Positions 12,344-23,596 of a stretch of DNA of 64,000 nt are shown piece after piece. The position numbers were made by a program, and so were the translations under genes. The stretch is from Eutypa lata (lineage: Eukaryota > Ascomycota > Sordariomycetes > Xylariales > Diatrypaceae): positions 1,240,001 through 1,304,000 of the forward strand of contig JAKULF010000001.1 in assembly GCA_022661535.1 (NCBI GenBank), in the 5' to 3' direction. Positions within the stretch are counted from its first letter, which is position 1. Every line of letters begins with the position of its first letter. The notes beneath the pieces are model-generated. The model worked only from the letters and a program-made list of their open reading frames with translations, ran no database searches and had not been told where the DNA came from.

Positions 12344-13535
12344 TCATATAGCTGGGAGGGCCTTCTGATACTCTAGCACAACTGGATGTGTCACTGCTCC
12401 CGGTTTAATCTTGTTAAATTCGAGGTTGACACCCTCCTCGATATCTGGATAGGGACCCAAAGGCGTAATAGCCAGAGGGTTGATCTTATCATGACTCTTA
12501 GTATACTATTAACACGGTCAGCTTATATTCCCAATACTAGTGCAACTACACTCGACTTACGTTCTCCTTAATGTGCTTGAAATTAGTCGTCTCCCGGAAC
12601 CCCTTAACATTCCAGTACAAGTTCTTCAGCCACTCGTAAACCACGGGATAGCTGCCCCGGATCGTGCCCAGGTTCACCTTGAAGTGCTGCACGTAGACGA
12701 CATCGAACCGGATGGCAGTAGCGTACGCCAGGACGTCGAGCTCCGTCAGCTCCGTGCCCAAGATGTAGGGCCCGCCGCTCTTGTGAATCAGCAGCTCGAG
12801 CTGGTTGAGCGCCGCGAACACGGGCGGGACGTTCTTCTCGTACGTGGCCTGGTCGGTCGCAAACCCGGCGTTGTAGACCCCCGTGTTGAAGTCCCGCTGC
12901 AGCCAGGGGCTGATCTCGTCGATCTTCGCGCGCAAGTGCGACGGGTACAGGTTCAGTTGTCGCTCGGGGTTGCCCTCGGGTAGCATGCCGTCGAACGCCG
13001 TCTGCAGCCAGCGCAGCAGCTCGAGGCTCATGTTGTTCACGATGGTATCCTCCTTCGTATCGTATAGCACCGGGACGCTGTACCGGCCCTTGTAGTCCGG
13101 GTCGGCGCGGAAGTACACCTCGTGTAGGTACTTGGAGCCGAACAGGTTGTCGGGCGTCGCGCCCTCGTAGGGATCGTCGGACGAGGGGAACTTCCATCCG
13201 GGCCACCCCTTGTCGTCGCCTTTGGGGTACGCCTTCACGATGGACAACGGGATGATTTCCTCGAGGCCCTTGAGCACGCGTACGATATTGGCGCGGTGCG
13301 CGAATGGGCAGAATAGCCCTATGTATAGGTGGTATCGCCCGCCGGCCTCGGGGGCGAATCGGGTTCCTGGCGCTACGACGCCGTGCCAGGAGTCGGATGG
13401 ACCGGCATGGACCGGCTTGCTTGGATCTACGGGGGTCATGGTGAAGGTGGAGGAGAATGCGTTCTGGGTGGTGCGGATGATGATACCTCGTGGAATGAAG
13501 CGAAACGATGGTCTCAAGAAACGAGTTTGAAGCAT
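12344..13535 (-). CDS. omega-class glutathione transferase / glutathionyl-hydroquinone reductase (Ecm4/Gto-like)
   Basis: Exons 13535-12561 and 12505-12344 join through a 55-nt intron (GTAAGT donor, TAG acceptor) to 378 residues. The second exon adds YTKSHDKINPLAITPLGP and the tail to ALPAI, which match the conserved C-terminus of this family. The active-site motif GLFCPFAHR places the catalytic cysteine at about residue 76, followed by WPGWKFP, a thioredoxin-fold VPVLYD with cis-proline, and an all-helical C-terminal domain. These enzymes reduce glutathionyl-hydroquinones and other GSH conjugates. The first 33 residues are rich in Arg, Ser and Thr and lack acidic residues, like a mitochondrial presequence; a second ATG at 13439 would give a cytosolic form. 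A TATA-like stretch lies at about 13576-13587. Confidence 0.9.
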
Positions 13536-14629
13536 CGGGAGTTGCTGGTTTCCCCATCCACTCGCTTCGGGTCGGATATATAAATAGTATGGCGTCAATT
13601 CATGAATCCCGGCACTCGTATCACCGTGTTCCCCGAGATCCCCGCTGGCCCCCGGGAGTCCTATTCACGTGACGTCATCGGTCGGGTATCTTGACAGCTT
13701 GACTACGTATTTGCCTACTTAATCAATGGTATCTAGAAAATAATTTTTCTCGCAGCACCAAGTGATATTTATGCTGTAAATACTTTTTACTTAAGGATTG
13801 AGATGGACGAACGGGTTCCATGGCATGGGGTTTACATGGTATGTCAACTTGCTTCATGTGGTGCAATACTCCCAAATTAGGGACAGAAAGCCCAGAGTCA
13901 AATTCACAGCACAACCATCATGACTGATACATACCTAGTAAAACATATCAAGTATCATGGTGAAAATTTCCCGGCTTCGAAACTAGCAAGCACCATGATC
14001 AGAAGTCAATAAGTCATAGGAAAGAGGAAGTACGAAAATCACAGCTATGTTATGCACGATAGAAGCGTGCTCTTCTCGCTAAAGCTACCTAAGTAGTGTA
14101 AATAACGCCTACTAGTAAATAGATGCTCCCCATACCATCCATTGCATCCTAGTAATGTGATGCCCCATCAACGGGTTTCATCAAATCACCACGCTAAATA
14201 AAGTACATGATAGTTGAGAGTTGGCCGCTTCCACCCATCCGAAAGAATCCCAACCATGTCGAGGCCACCAGGATAAGAAATGCTAGGAAAAAGACGCTGA
14301 TACCTAGCAATCCTCTGCGAAGTGCATGATCGAGAGGTTAAAAGCTCAGGTATCTGAACTCATATTTCTGGCGGCATTACCAAAATCCCGCCGCTAGTCG
14401 GCCGGCCGCGCCAGGACAGCACCATTTGCTAGCTGTGATGTTGTTGTTGTTTTTGTCCTTTTTTAACTTTTCCGTGTTTTTTTATAGTATTCCTTTTTCG
14501 AAGCAAAGTAGAGCAGGTATCGTGCCTTTAAGGTAACCCGCTTGTTCAACCCTTTAGCACAATTCAGGAGATCGCCGACTAGGCGGGCTCCACCCACGCG
14601 GCCCAAAAATATAACCGCACGTGTGCTGT
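13536..14629. other. intergenic, GST promoter side
   Basis: About 1.1 kb upstream of the glutathione transferase gene and downstream of the RRM gene. Near the start codon there is a TATA-like stretch (13576-13587). The remainder shows no gene, repeat array or RNA that I can support. Confidence 0.5.
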
Positions 14630-15316
14630 TTATTGAGGAGCACAGGGATCCGGTCGGATATGGACTTGGACTCCGGGGAGGTTCCCGGGGACCTCGGGAT
14701 ACTCAAGCTCCAGGGCCTTCTTGGCAGACTGGGCTTGAGCCGACCAGCTGCTGAAGAAGAAGTCCAGCTGCGCCATGCCCGCGCGGGAGTAGACGGTGAC
14801 TACTTTCTCGAGGTTGAAGGTGAACTTCACTTCGAAGAAAGCGAGGAGGCTGGCCTCGTTGACGAACTGCGCGTTCCCGTTGACCCGGATGACGCGGCTC
14901 TTCCCCTCGTCGTCCTCGGGACCGACCTTGTTCCGGTTCCAGAAGATCCGGGGCAGCACGGTGCTGCCGGGGATGCGGAACGTGCCGGCCTGGCGGACGA
15001 GCGCCTCTGCGGATGCCCTGTCAAAGAAGGTGATGGCCGCGTCCGAGCTCAACGGGTTCTGGGGATTGGAGTTATTAATATGGCAAGCTTTAACCTTGCC
15101 GCAGTTGCGGATCGCCTCTAGCAGCTGTCTGTAGGTGAGGTTGTACCGCAGCTCCTTGATGTACACTCGGCAGTTCTCCTCGTCCTTGACCTCATCGTCT
15201 TTGTTGGCCTTGAGCTTCAAGTCCCCTTTGTACGCCTCGCCCTCGCCAGCGGTCTCGTGAGGGGTGCCGGTGACGGTATTCGAAGGGAAGAAGTCTCGTT
15301 TCTTCATGGCAGACAT
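14630..15316 (-). CDS. two-RRM-fold protein, 228 aa
   Basis: Single exon starting MSAMKKRDFFPSN. After a charged, lysine-rich N-terminus (to about residue 48) there are two RNA-recognition-motif folds. The first, about residues 49-130, opens with CRVYIKELRYNLTYRQLL (RNP2-like strand plus helix) and includes AAITFFDRASAEALV (RNP1-like strand and second helix). The second, about 141-225, opens KSRVIRVNGNAQFVNEASLL and ends near GVQVHIRPDP. Canonical aromatic RNP residues are only partly kept. Probably a nucleic-acid-binding protein; its biological role is unknown to me. No intron and no membrane or secretion signal is visible. Confidence 0.7.
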   Translation of the reverse strand: MSAMKKRDFFPSNTVTGTPHETAGEGEAYKGDLKLKANKDDEVKDEENCRVYIKELRYNLTYRQLLEAIRNCGKVKACHINNSNPQNPLSSDAAITFFDRASAEALVRQAGTFRIPGSTVLPRIFWNRNKVGPEDDEGKSRVIRVNGNAQFVNEASLLAFFEVKFTFNLEKVVTVYSRAGMAQLDFFFSSWSAQAQSAKKALELEYPEVPGNLPGVQVHIRPDPCAPQ

Positions 15317-18300
15317 CTGAAGTGGGTTGGAAATTAGTACTGGGTAGTATAGTGTAGGTATTGTTCAAATAATTTACCTTAGAGGAGTCAAGTCACTAGA
15401 TAGGTGAATAGGTATCGTAGAGCAATAGGTTGGTTGTGGGTGGTTGATGCTTCAAGGTAGAGCTAAGATTAGGCTGTACTGTTTGCAATCTCGAAATTAG
15501 GTCTGAAAATTGATGACTGGTTGATATTCACGAGAGTGCTGAGGAAAAGCTCGTGGTGATAGCTAGAGTAAAGATAGTGATGATGGAGTGCGTGAAAAGA
15601 AATGACCAGGGTTGCTGTGAATTGATGACAATATCTATATGGGTTGCAGTAACTTGTGTATGAATGTTGTATTGTTGTGTAAAAGGTGTGTTGTGACCAA
15701 TGTTGCTTTTAGTAAAGTTTATGAAAGTCTGGTGGGTTGGGGAGAGTTTTGTATGCGGGTAAGACGAGGTATAAATATGTAATAATCCTCTGGGCACATC
15801 GGGGTAATGACACGCTTGGTTATTCTTTATTCATATTCAATGTTGCTTTAAGCCCATGATTTGCTGTTGCTGTTATGGTTTGGTTTCCCCAATCCGAACT
15901 AAGACCCATACCTATAGACTAATACGTCACGTCCCTGCTACTGTTCTATGTGACAAGCACATTGAATGTTGATAAATAAGCTGATTTTACTCCTGAATAT
16001 GCAATAGGGGCTAGACACAAGCATTCACATAAGTCTAACAGTGCACCCTGTGACTAACGGCGCCAATGTGAATAAATTTTAGATGTTTGCGAGATATTAC
16101 GCGGGCGTAAACACAAACATTGGGTATATCCTGCCGCCATTGAATGTGTACGTTATAGAATACGTGAACATCGGACGGTTTTAACTATTCACTGGACACT
16201 AACTGGCGCTAACTGTATTCTTTGACCAGTCAAGTTGTTGTTTATATCACGTGGGTTTTGTTTGTGATAATATTCAATTCCTAGAACGATATACTGCTTG
16301 TTCTTGTGAAAGGAAGAGCAGGTACTAGTTATTAACGTAATAGAGTAGAATGTATCACATTGGACGCTGTTGAGAGCACGGGTCACATTCTCCCTTTACA
16401 GCAAGAAGATCTTTAGATAGATATCATATTCAATGACTATATACCATTGAATAGTTTTATATTTGCGAAGGTAAGATCTGCAATGCCATAGCTACCCAAA
16501 ATAACGGCAGCATAAGGTAATATGGTCTACTAAATATTTCCAACACGACTAGCCTCTGCCGCATTTTCGACAATAGTCAAGCATCCTTCTGAAAGCTTTA
16601 ACACCCAGTCCTCTCTATTGGCTTGCTCTTCAAGGTAGAGCTTCATGAAGTTTAAAGAAACACCATAAGCACAACTAAAGGAATTTGAAGTCATGTAATT
16701 GCGTGTTCAGATCAACGTGCTGAGCGATGAAGACATCATCTGATCGAAGTATAGTCATGAACTTCTGGCATCAAGATCCCGTAACATTCTATATCCGTTT
16801 ATGTCCATAGACATTAAGTAGTAAGAAAGTGAGCAGAAGACATATATCCACTAGCTGCTCCTGAGGAATGATGCATCCAGGAGTCTCCAGCTCATTTATA
16901 ATAAGTAACGGTCGAGATACATCAATAGTCGTGGCGGAATACGCCATATCTAGCATATAGCATGAATAAATCTTGCTAAAGTATGCATAAACACATATCA
17001 TGTTGTCATCAAAAGCTTCTCCTGGAATTATATTCTGAACTCCCACGATGTTCGAGAGTAAACATTGCCCAGTATAAATGGCCACTAATCACCTATCTAT
17101 CAAAGTAGTATAGGGAGAAAGTGGAAAGTTACGAAATAGCTCAATATAATAATTCTCTATCAAGTTTTACATACATACACATTGATGTCCAGAGTACTAG
17201 TATGACGCTCTATCCCAATATATGTTATCCTCAAATTCCCGTACGACAGGCCAACCTGTTCATATATCAACGACCGGAATCATCTACCATCGAACTTCCG
17301 CCGGGGCTTAATATACATCTCTTCTCCTCTTGTTCGTCAGCATCTCTGCCTCCTGGACCAAAATATTTTTTCATCCAACACCGCCTGTTTCTCGAGCTCC
17401 TCCGCGTAGTCACCCAAGGTGGATCTAATTGTTAGAGAGAACTGTGTGGGCTGCCGGAAATCTGTACTCCTAGTCGATAAACACAAGTTACGTTTGCTAT
17501 CAGAGCTATCTAATACCTAGAACATTGGCGGGCCGTAACGAGGCTATCACCCTAGGTTCGGAATGAGACCCCGAAGCAGGAGGAACTTTCAGGTATGGGT
17601 GTTTGTTTCCCTTTGGGTTAATACGCGGACCAGGTGTCTTCCGCGAAACAGGAGGCAGATAAGTAAATAATCGGCCATTATTAGCTGGTGTTCTGGGAGA
17701 GATGAGTGGAAGCGCACTTGTTTGGACACGAGATCGTTGTGCTAAAAGGTAAGCTGCGAGAAATTCATATCAGCTAAGGCGGTAGGTATTCATATACCGT
17801 TCCTCGGCCGTTATGTCTTTTGCCGCGGTGGGAATATATCGAGGATATTTAAGGAATCCGACCAACTTCCTATAAAGCGACGAGGGGGGCTAAGGGGGTC
17901 TGCAAATAGTGTGGAGGGGCTTGGAGGATTCTGGTCCAAGTTTCTCCTTGTTCTTCAAGACCATGGATAAATCGCTCGGCCGCGGCTCCCTAGATAGGTG
18001 GAACGAAGAGCTAATGCGTAGCCGATTCTCTCTCCTCTCATCCATCATTATATTACCAGGTCATAGTCTATTGATTTACGGGAGTGAAGCATTGAAAAGG
18101 GGTGTAAACTCCAGGACATCCAAGTTCTTCGAGACGACATCATTTCTCTTAAGGCCATGTTTTATCATTTGTCCTTCTACAACGTGGGAAGAGAATATTT
18201 AATGCGCCAATAGCTTTAAGAGATCTGAAATAGGATCACGGCACATTATTTGTTGGCATTAATCATTTTATTCTGCTTTGTAACCATTCCTCTAGAAACA

Positions 18301-18486
18301 GATTTGAACCGGCTGTTCCGCCCGGCTAAACATGCCAACAACCAGAACCCCCCCAACGAGTTCAACCCGAACGTCACGTCTAAACCATCAACGTACATAA
18401 TATGGCGTGTCCGTAAAGTAAATTAAAAAAACACCATGTGTCATCTATGCATCTACCACAACAAGATTGGATCCAACAACACATTT
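15317..18486. other. 3.2-kb gene-poor spacer
   Basis: Upstream region of the RRM gene (15317 to about 15900) and downstream flank of acl2, with AT-rich DNA between. The longest open frames (16789-17085 minus, 17121-17435 plus, 17909-18202 plus) lack domains, lack plausible splice partners and look random in composition. No RNA gene seen. Confidence 0.5.
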
Positions 18487-20515
18487 TTACACCTGGTATT
18501 CCTGAGTATTGCTCTCTTCCCACTTTCCGGGGACAAGAGCTAGAGGCACGATACCAGAGACATGCATCTCGGGGCCGAAGATCTTGCCGTTCAGGCCAAG
18601 CTCTTGTATCGCGGCCTTCATATTCTTCAGACCTTCTTGGTAGTTGGGTCCGGCACGTCGCACCCAGATTTGAACTAAAAGCTTGGTTAGACACGAATAT
18701 GTGAAAACAGGTTTTGGGGTAGCTTACCATTGTGCTCAATAAGTAGAGGAGCGAATTCACGCAACGCCTTGATGACACCCTTGAAGGTGGATGCGACGTT
18801 GGTGAAGTTGGCAATACCACCACCGATGAACAGAACCTTGCCACGGTCATCCTTGGGCGCCCGGATCATAAGATCCAGAACAGTCCGGGCATAGTAGAAG
18901 GTCTGAGACTCGGTAGGAGCACCCGAGTATTCACCGTAGTTAGCCAGCTCATCAGCGAAACCTGAGGAGGCAATGGCATCGGCGTAGACGACGGAAGCAC
19001 CACCACCGGCAACTAGCGTCCAGACGCGACCATTAGGGTTCAAGACGGTCAACTTCAGAGAAGCACCAGTCTTAGCATCCAGCTCGGCAATGTAAGCCTC
19101 TTCCTTGGTCAGCTCACGGCCGAAAGGAGCCGGGAACTCCATAGGAGGACCAGCATCGACGCTGATCTTGTCAGAGGCAACAGCGGCGATGCCAAGGTTG
19201 GCAGGGCTTCTCGCTACAGCCCACTTGACACCACATTCGAAATCAGCCGTCTGATCTATCTTAGCAGCAAGGTCAAGGAAGTAGACCTCTGCGGATGTGG
19301 CGTCGGCGTTAGGAATGACGACGAGAGGGTTAATTTCCAAGTAGGTAAACTGGCAGTCGACGTAAACGGCATATAAGCGGGAAATGAAGTCAACCAGAAC
19401 ATTGTGAACACCCTGGGGAACCTTCTTCAACAGTGTAGCGGCGATTTCCTCGTTGGAAGGGTACTGTGATAGGTCGACTGGAATAAGAAGCTTCTCAGCC
19501 TTAGCATCAACATCACCAACATCGACACCACCCTCGTGTGTGAAGAGAATCCAGTCACCCTAGATAAAATCACATGATTAGTATATATGTTTTTCTCTCC
19601 CAAGATTTTGCAAGAGCTAAGCGTTTGAATTCAATGGAAATCAAAAGAGTTGACAAATCAATAGATGACGATGCACGTTTAGATAACGTTGCACCCAAGC
19701 CAATGGGGGAGGGGAGTGGATGCGAGTGGGTTGCAAACAGAAATGTGGTTTAGTCTCCGTTCGTCCGCAACCACCGGTTTTGTCTAGTATTTCCGACCTG
19801 CCCTTATAAAGAGTAACGGTAACACCACTCAATGTTATCGCGGAGGTCTTCTCTCTACTATTTTCACCGAAACATCATATTTCCCATCTAATGGTGTCCC
19901 CCAGGTCTCTGTATATGGATTCACCTATCTCCAATTGCTGATGCCCTAGTAGCCTCCAATTCCGGGGTTTAAATAAGAGCGTCCAGCACTGCCAGATCAC
20001 CTTTTTGATTGGGCAATTAGAGGAAAATGAGGGGTTTTGCGACAACATAATAACGGACGGGGAATTATACTCACATCTCTAACAGAGTTGATGTTGATAT
20101 AGTACTCGGTTCCATCGGGGTGAGGAACAAATGGCTCGACCAAGAAATGTCGCAGAACACCCTCAACGTGTTCGACTTTCTGCACCTTTGCAGCACGCTC
20201 GGCGATCCAAGCCTTCGCCTCGGGCCAAGTCTTGTTGAGAGCCAGCAGACCACTCTTGCCTCGTCGCTTGATCAATTGATCAGGCTTCGCGACAAACTTA
20301 GCACCGGTCTGAAGCAACCATGGGTAGGTGACCTCTGCCTGGTTTAAAACGCCCTGTACGTCGGCATCCTCTGCGAAGTGCAGCGTAGCCAATCTGGGAG
20401 GAGGGTTGTGGGTGGTAGAAGCAGGGAGCGGGGTGGGCTTGATGACGGGAGCCCGCGTAAGGTGGTAGTTGAGAATGGCCTTGCCGTCGGCCTCGAAAAT
20501 GGATTTGGCAGACAT
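18487..20515 (-). CDS. acl2: ATP-citrate lyase subunit 2 (ATP-grasp/citrate-binding part)
   Basis: Exons 20515-20075, 19559-18728 and 18674-18487 join in phase to 486 residues, the usual length for the fungal small subunit. It matches the N-terminal half of animal ACLY. Recognisable are the start [37 protein letters not shown] of the ATP-grasp region, [37 protein letters not shown] (metal/nucleotide end of the ATP-grasp), and a citrate-binding domain with [24 protein letters not shown] and [11 protein letters not shown]. With subunit 1 it forms the cytosolic enzyme that cleaves citrate with CoA and ATP to acetyl-CoA and oxaloacetate, feeding lipid synthesis and histone acetylation. It is divergent from acl1, so co-regulation from the shared spacer is likely. 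Intron 1 is large for this genome (515 nt, 19560-20074). Confidence 0.95.
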
Positions 20516-23500
20516 CGCTTCGAAGGTGTTATTGGAGACAGGAAGAGATTATGTGTGGAAGGTAAGTATAATATCTCTACTCTTTTTTTCGTCTTCTCTT
20601 TTTACGAAACTGTAAGAGAATCTGTCAGCAGCTGTGCAGTGGACTGAAAGTTAGGTTTTTTTTTGGCCAGTGCTGAATAGGCTAACTATAAGAGCCAAAG
20701 GTTTGGTAACCTCGAATGGTGCAGGAATTAGGAAAAGAAAGCTAGCAATCCTATCTAGCTGCATGCCCACGCTGTCTTTTTGAAGCAGCAAAGCGGTCCA
20801 ATGCAAGTGCAAGGCCCAATGGGATTCACAATGGTACTGGGGGAAGAGGGTATTAGGAGCCAGACCGATTTCTTACGTACCTAGATTCTCAGTGGCTCTT
20901 AGTTAAGTGACTATTGAGCAACAGTTTCTCTTCACAATGAGAAGGGGGAGTACAGAATATGGGAAACTGGAGAGTCTTAATGTGACCAGGAAAGTTTTAT
21001 CAGATATTCGAATGGATTCCCAAGTGGGAAATTCAAGTCAAGGACAATTTTTTTGGAGATTATTCAATGGATTCAAAAATTTCGAAGATGCAGACACAGC
21101 TCCTCTCTGCCCACCCCTCGACGCACTTTTCTTCCCTGGTTCCGTTCCCCTACAAAAGAGGGTACGTTATGGTACATACTGCAGTTATTCAATGATTGCA
21201 GCTTTGGAGGGGCACTAAGAAAAGGTACGGGGTACGACCTAGACCGATACCGCCCCAATGCTTTTGGTGGGAGTTGACGCTACCATGGGGTCCCCTGTTG
21301 ATTACCCGAAGTACCAGTACCCCAACACCAACACTTGGGGGAGAGTTCCGATACTTTTGCGGTCAGCTACCATCCAATGACAGCTTTTTAAGGCCAACAT
21401 TAAAGTCCCGGGTCCCACTCATTAGTCCGCTACTCTGAACCGATTAACGGTGTTCTGATGTCTTGGGTGGTGTGTCTACCGACTCTTTTTCTTGGTACTA
21501 GCCAGCGCTAGACCGGAATCTCATAGGCAATTATGAGGTGTGTTCGGTGTTCTATTTTACGGAGTACGCTTTCATCAAGTGATGCGATATCTCGGCGTTC
21601 CACGATGTCACAATGGTTATTGAACAGAAGAAAAAGAAAAGGATTCAAACCGGAGGCCGGATGTCGTCTAGGGGGAACCCGGAGGAGAAAAGTAGGACTT
21701 CCTCCTTCTCGTCCGGCCTGCCGATTCCCGAAGGATGTCAGGTAATGGAATCTGGTGGATTGCAGATTGCCCAACTGCGCGTCAGAGCTTGCGAAGGCCG
21801 ACCCTCCCCTCTAGGTACTCGGGTCTAATAAGTTCAGTTGTTGGTTGCTTTAGCTTCCACACTGCGGATCAACGAAGACCGTCCGTATCGAACGGATGTG
21901 TAAGACCACGAGACCACCTGCCGTTAATTATTTCAGCTTGTTTTCCTACAAGATATTCTTGTCCACCTTTTGGTCTCAATATAGAGTGTGGGAAGAATTA
22001 CTATTCTCTACTCTGCTTACGCAAGAGCATAGCTGAACCTGCAGGATGGCTGGCTGGCTAGATGGTAGGTAGGAGGGTCTTTGGAGGGGTTCTCAATTTG
22101 CTGACTATCGCTATTTGGTGGGGCTGATCACCCGCATCCCGGCCGGGTTACTCGTCAAGGCCCACTCACAACCTTGAATGGCTTTTACGTTGTTATGATC
22201 CAAAGTACCTGTACTTTGAGATAGAATTTCGTAACGGAGATGCACAGCAACCACGCTGTGTCACCATTCTAACCTCGTGTGCGTGAGAGCTGAAACAGAA
22301 GTTGACAGCCGTCGAAGGACATATCAAGAGCTCATCAAGGGTTAAAACATGTCTTCAACGTCTGTCAATAGCCAAGCTATGGGAACTAGGAGGATCTACA
22401 GGGTCATCAGTTAATCGACGCAAAAAATGGACTAATTGTATTCCAACAAGCCACCCGGCCACTCAGGCCATGCCAAAGCTCGACCCGACAAAAAACTGCG
22501 AATTACCCCACTTAATGAGCTTAGAAGAGCTTGGTCTGGCTGGAAAGGTTCAACAAGCCCATAAAAATTTACCCCAACTATTCCGATCTTTTTTTTCCCT
22601 GATGGCCATGCTAATGGAGGATTTTTGAGAGCATCTCGTTAGCAAGAGGAGCAAACATCGGTCATCCAGCCTCTAGGTTATTTTACCACGATATTTCAGC
22701 ACCAAGATCTCTTCCTACCACGAATTCAAATACGGAAAGGGCTGTTTACATATTACATCTTAGGTACCTGTTTACGGTTCTGTCCGGTCTTCAACAAAGG
22801 TATGTACCTACTCCTCCGGCCGTGCTGTTAGTTGATCTTCCTACATGTATTTCTACCCTGGGTTGTGTGTGCGGGTTTTGGTGTATCTTTATGTACCTAC
22901 CACCTACCTACCTGTGTTCAATTCAGCATTCACTCACTTGTAACGTGCTATTGTATGTACCTGGCACCTGGCTTGGCCCGCCTTGCATCCTCAACCCAGC
23001 ATCCATTCATCTTGAGAAAAACTCCCCCCCATCGCCGCCGATAGCTACTCCTGCCACTCCCCTCTACATCCACTAATATTCTCTTCTCCTTTCCTACCCT
23101 CCATTTTCAATTTACATCCAAAGTTTCTTTTCTTGAAACTTCAACTTTTAGCGAACCCGTGAAGGCAATTGCACGCACTTACACGGTTCCTAGTGAAAGT
23201 AGGAGATCAGAATATTACTGTCCATTGACTCCAAATTCAAGGTATGTTAGCATTCACTTCTCACTACAATCACTCTTCATATCTTCAACTTTGTGTGCAC
23301 AAATATGCTGGGTTTAAAACGGATTGATTTGTGCTGCTATCAAGCATTGAATTCAATAACCTTAACTAGTACTCTCAACTTATGTCTAGGGATCTCTATT
23401 TTGAGGCCCAGACAAATTTGATGGTAGTGGGGTCATCTGTCTCGTGGTTCGGAGTGCCTACCGAATTCTATAACTCAGATTCGCTCAGTCTTCTGCAAAA

Positions 23501-23596
23501 CCTGACATAAGCTGTTCAATGAGTACTCTAGCTAACAACTTGGTTTTCATAGCTTGTTTATACTAAATTGAGAAAGACAACCTCGAGCTCTTCACC
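20516..23596. promoter_or_regulatory. shared upstream region of acl2 and acl1
   Basis: A 3.1-kb spacer separates the divergent acl2 and acl1 start codons, so it must carry both promoters. It has no supportable gene. CT-rich stretches occur upstream of acl1 (about 23040-23120), as is common near fungal transcription starts. The 5' leader of acl1 probably contains an intron (separate entry). Specific factor sites cannot be assigned from sequence alone. Confidence 0.6.
23242..23552 (+). other. probable 5'-UTR intron of acl1
   Basis: A GTATGT donor at 23242 follows AAATTCAAG, and a CATAG acceptor ends at 23552 with a GCTAAC branch-like site about 20 nt upstream. The acceptor is 44 nt before the acl1 ATG. 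No alternative coding use of the flanks is evident. Inferred from splice signals only. Confidence 0.5.

Noticed and set aside
16789..17085. 98-codon minus-strand frame in the 15-18 kb spacer
   Set aside because: No domain and no supporting splice structure; AT-rich surroundings make it likely to be chance or an old relic.
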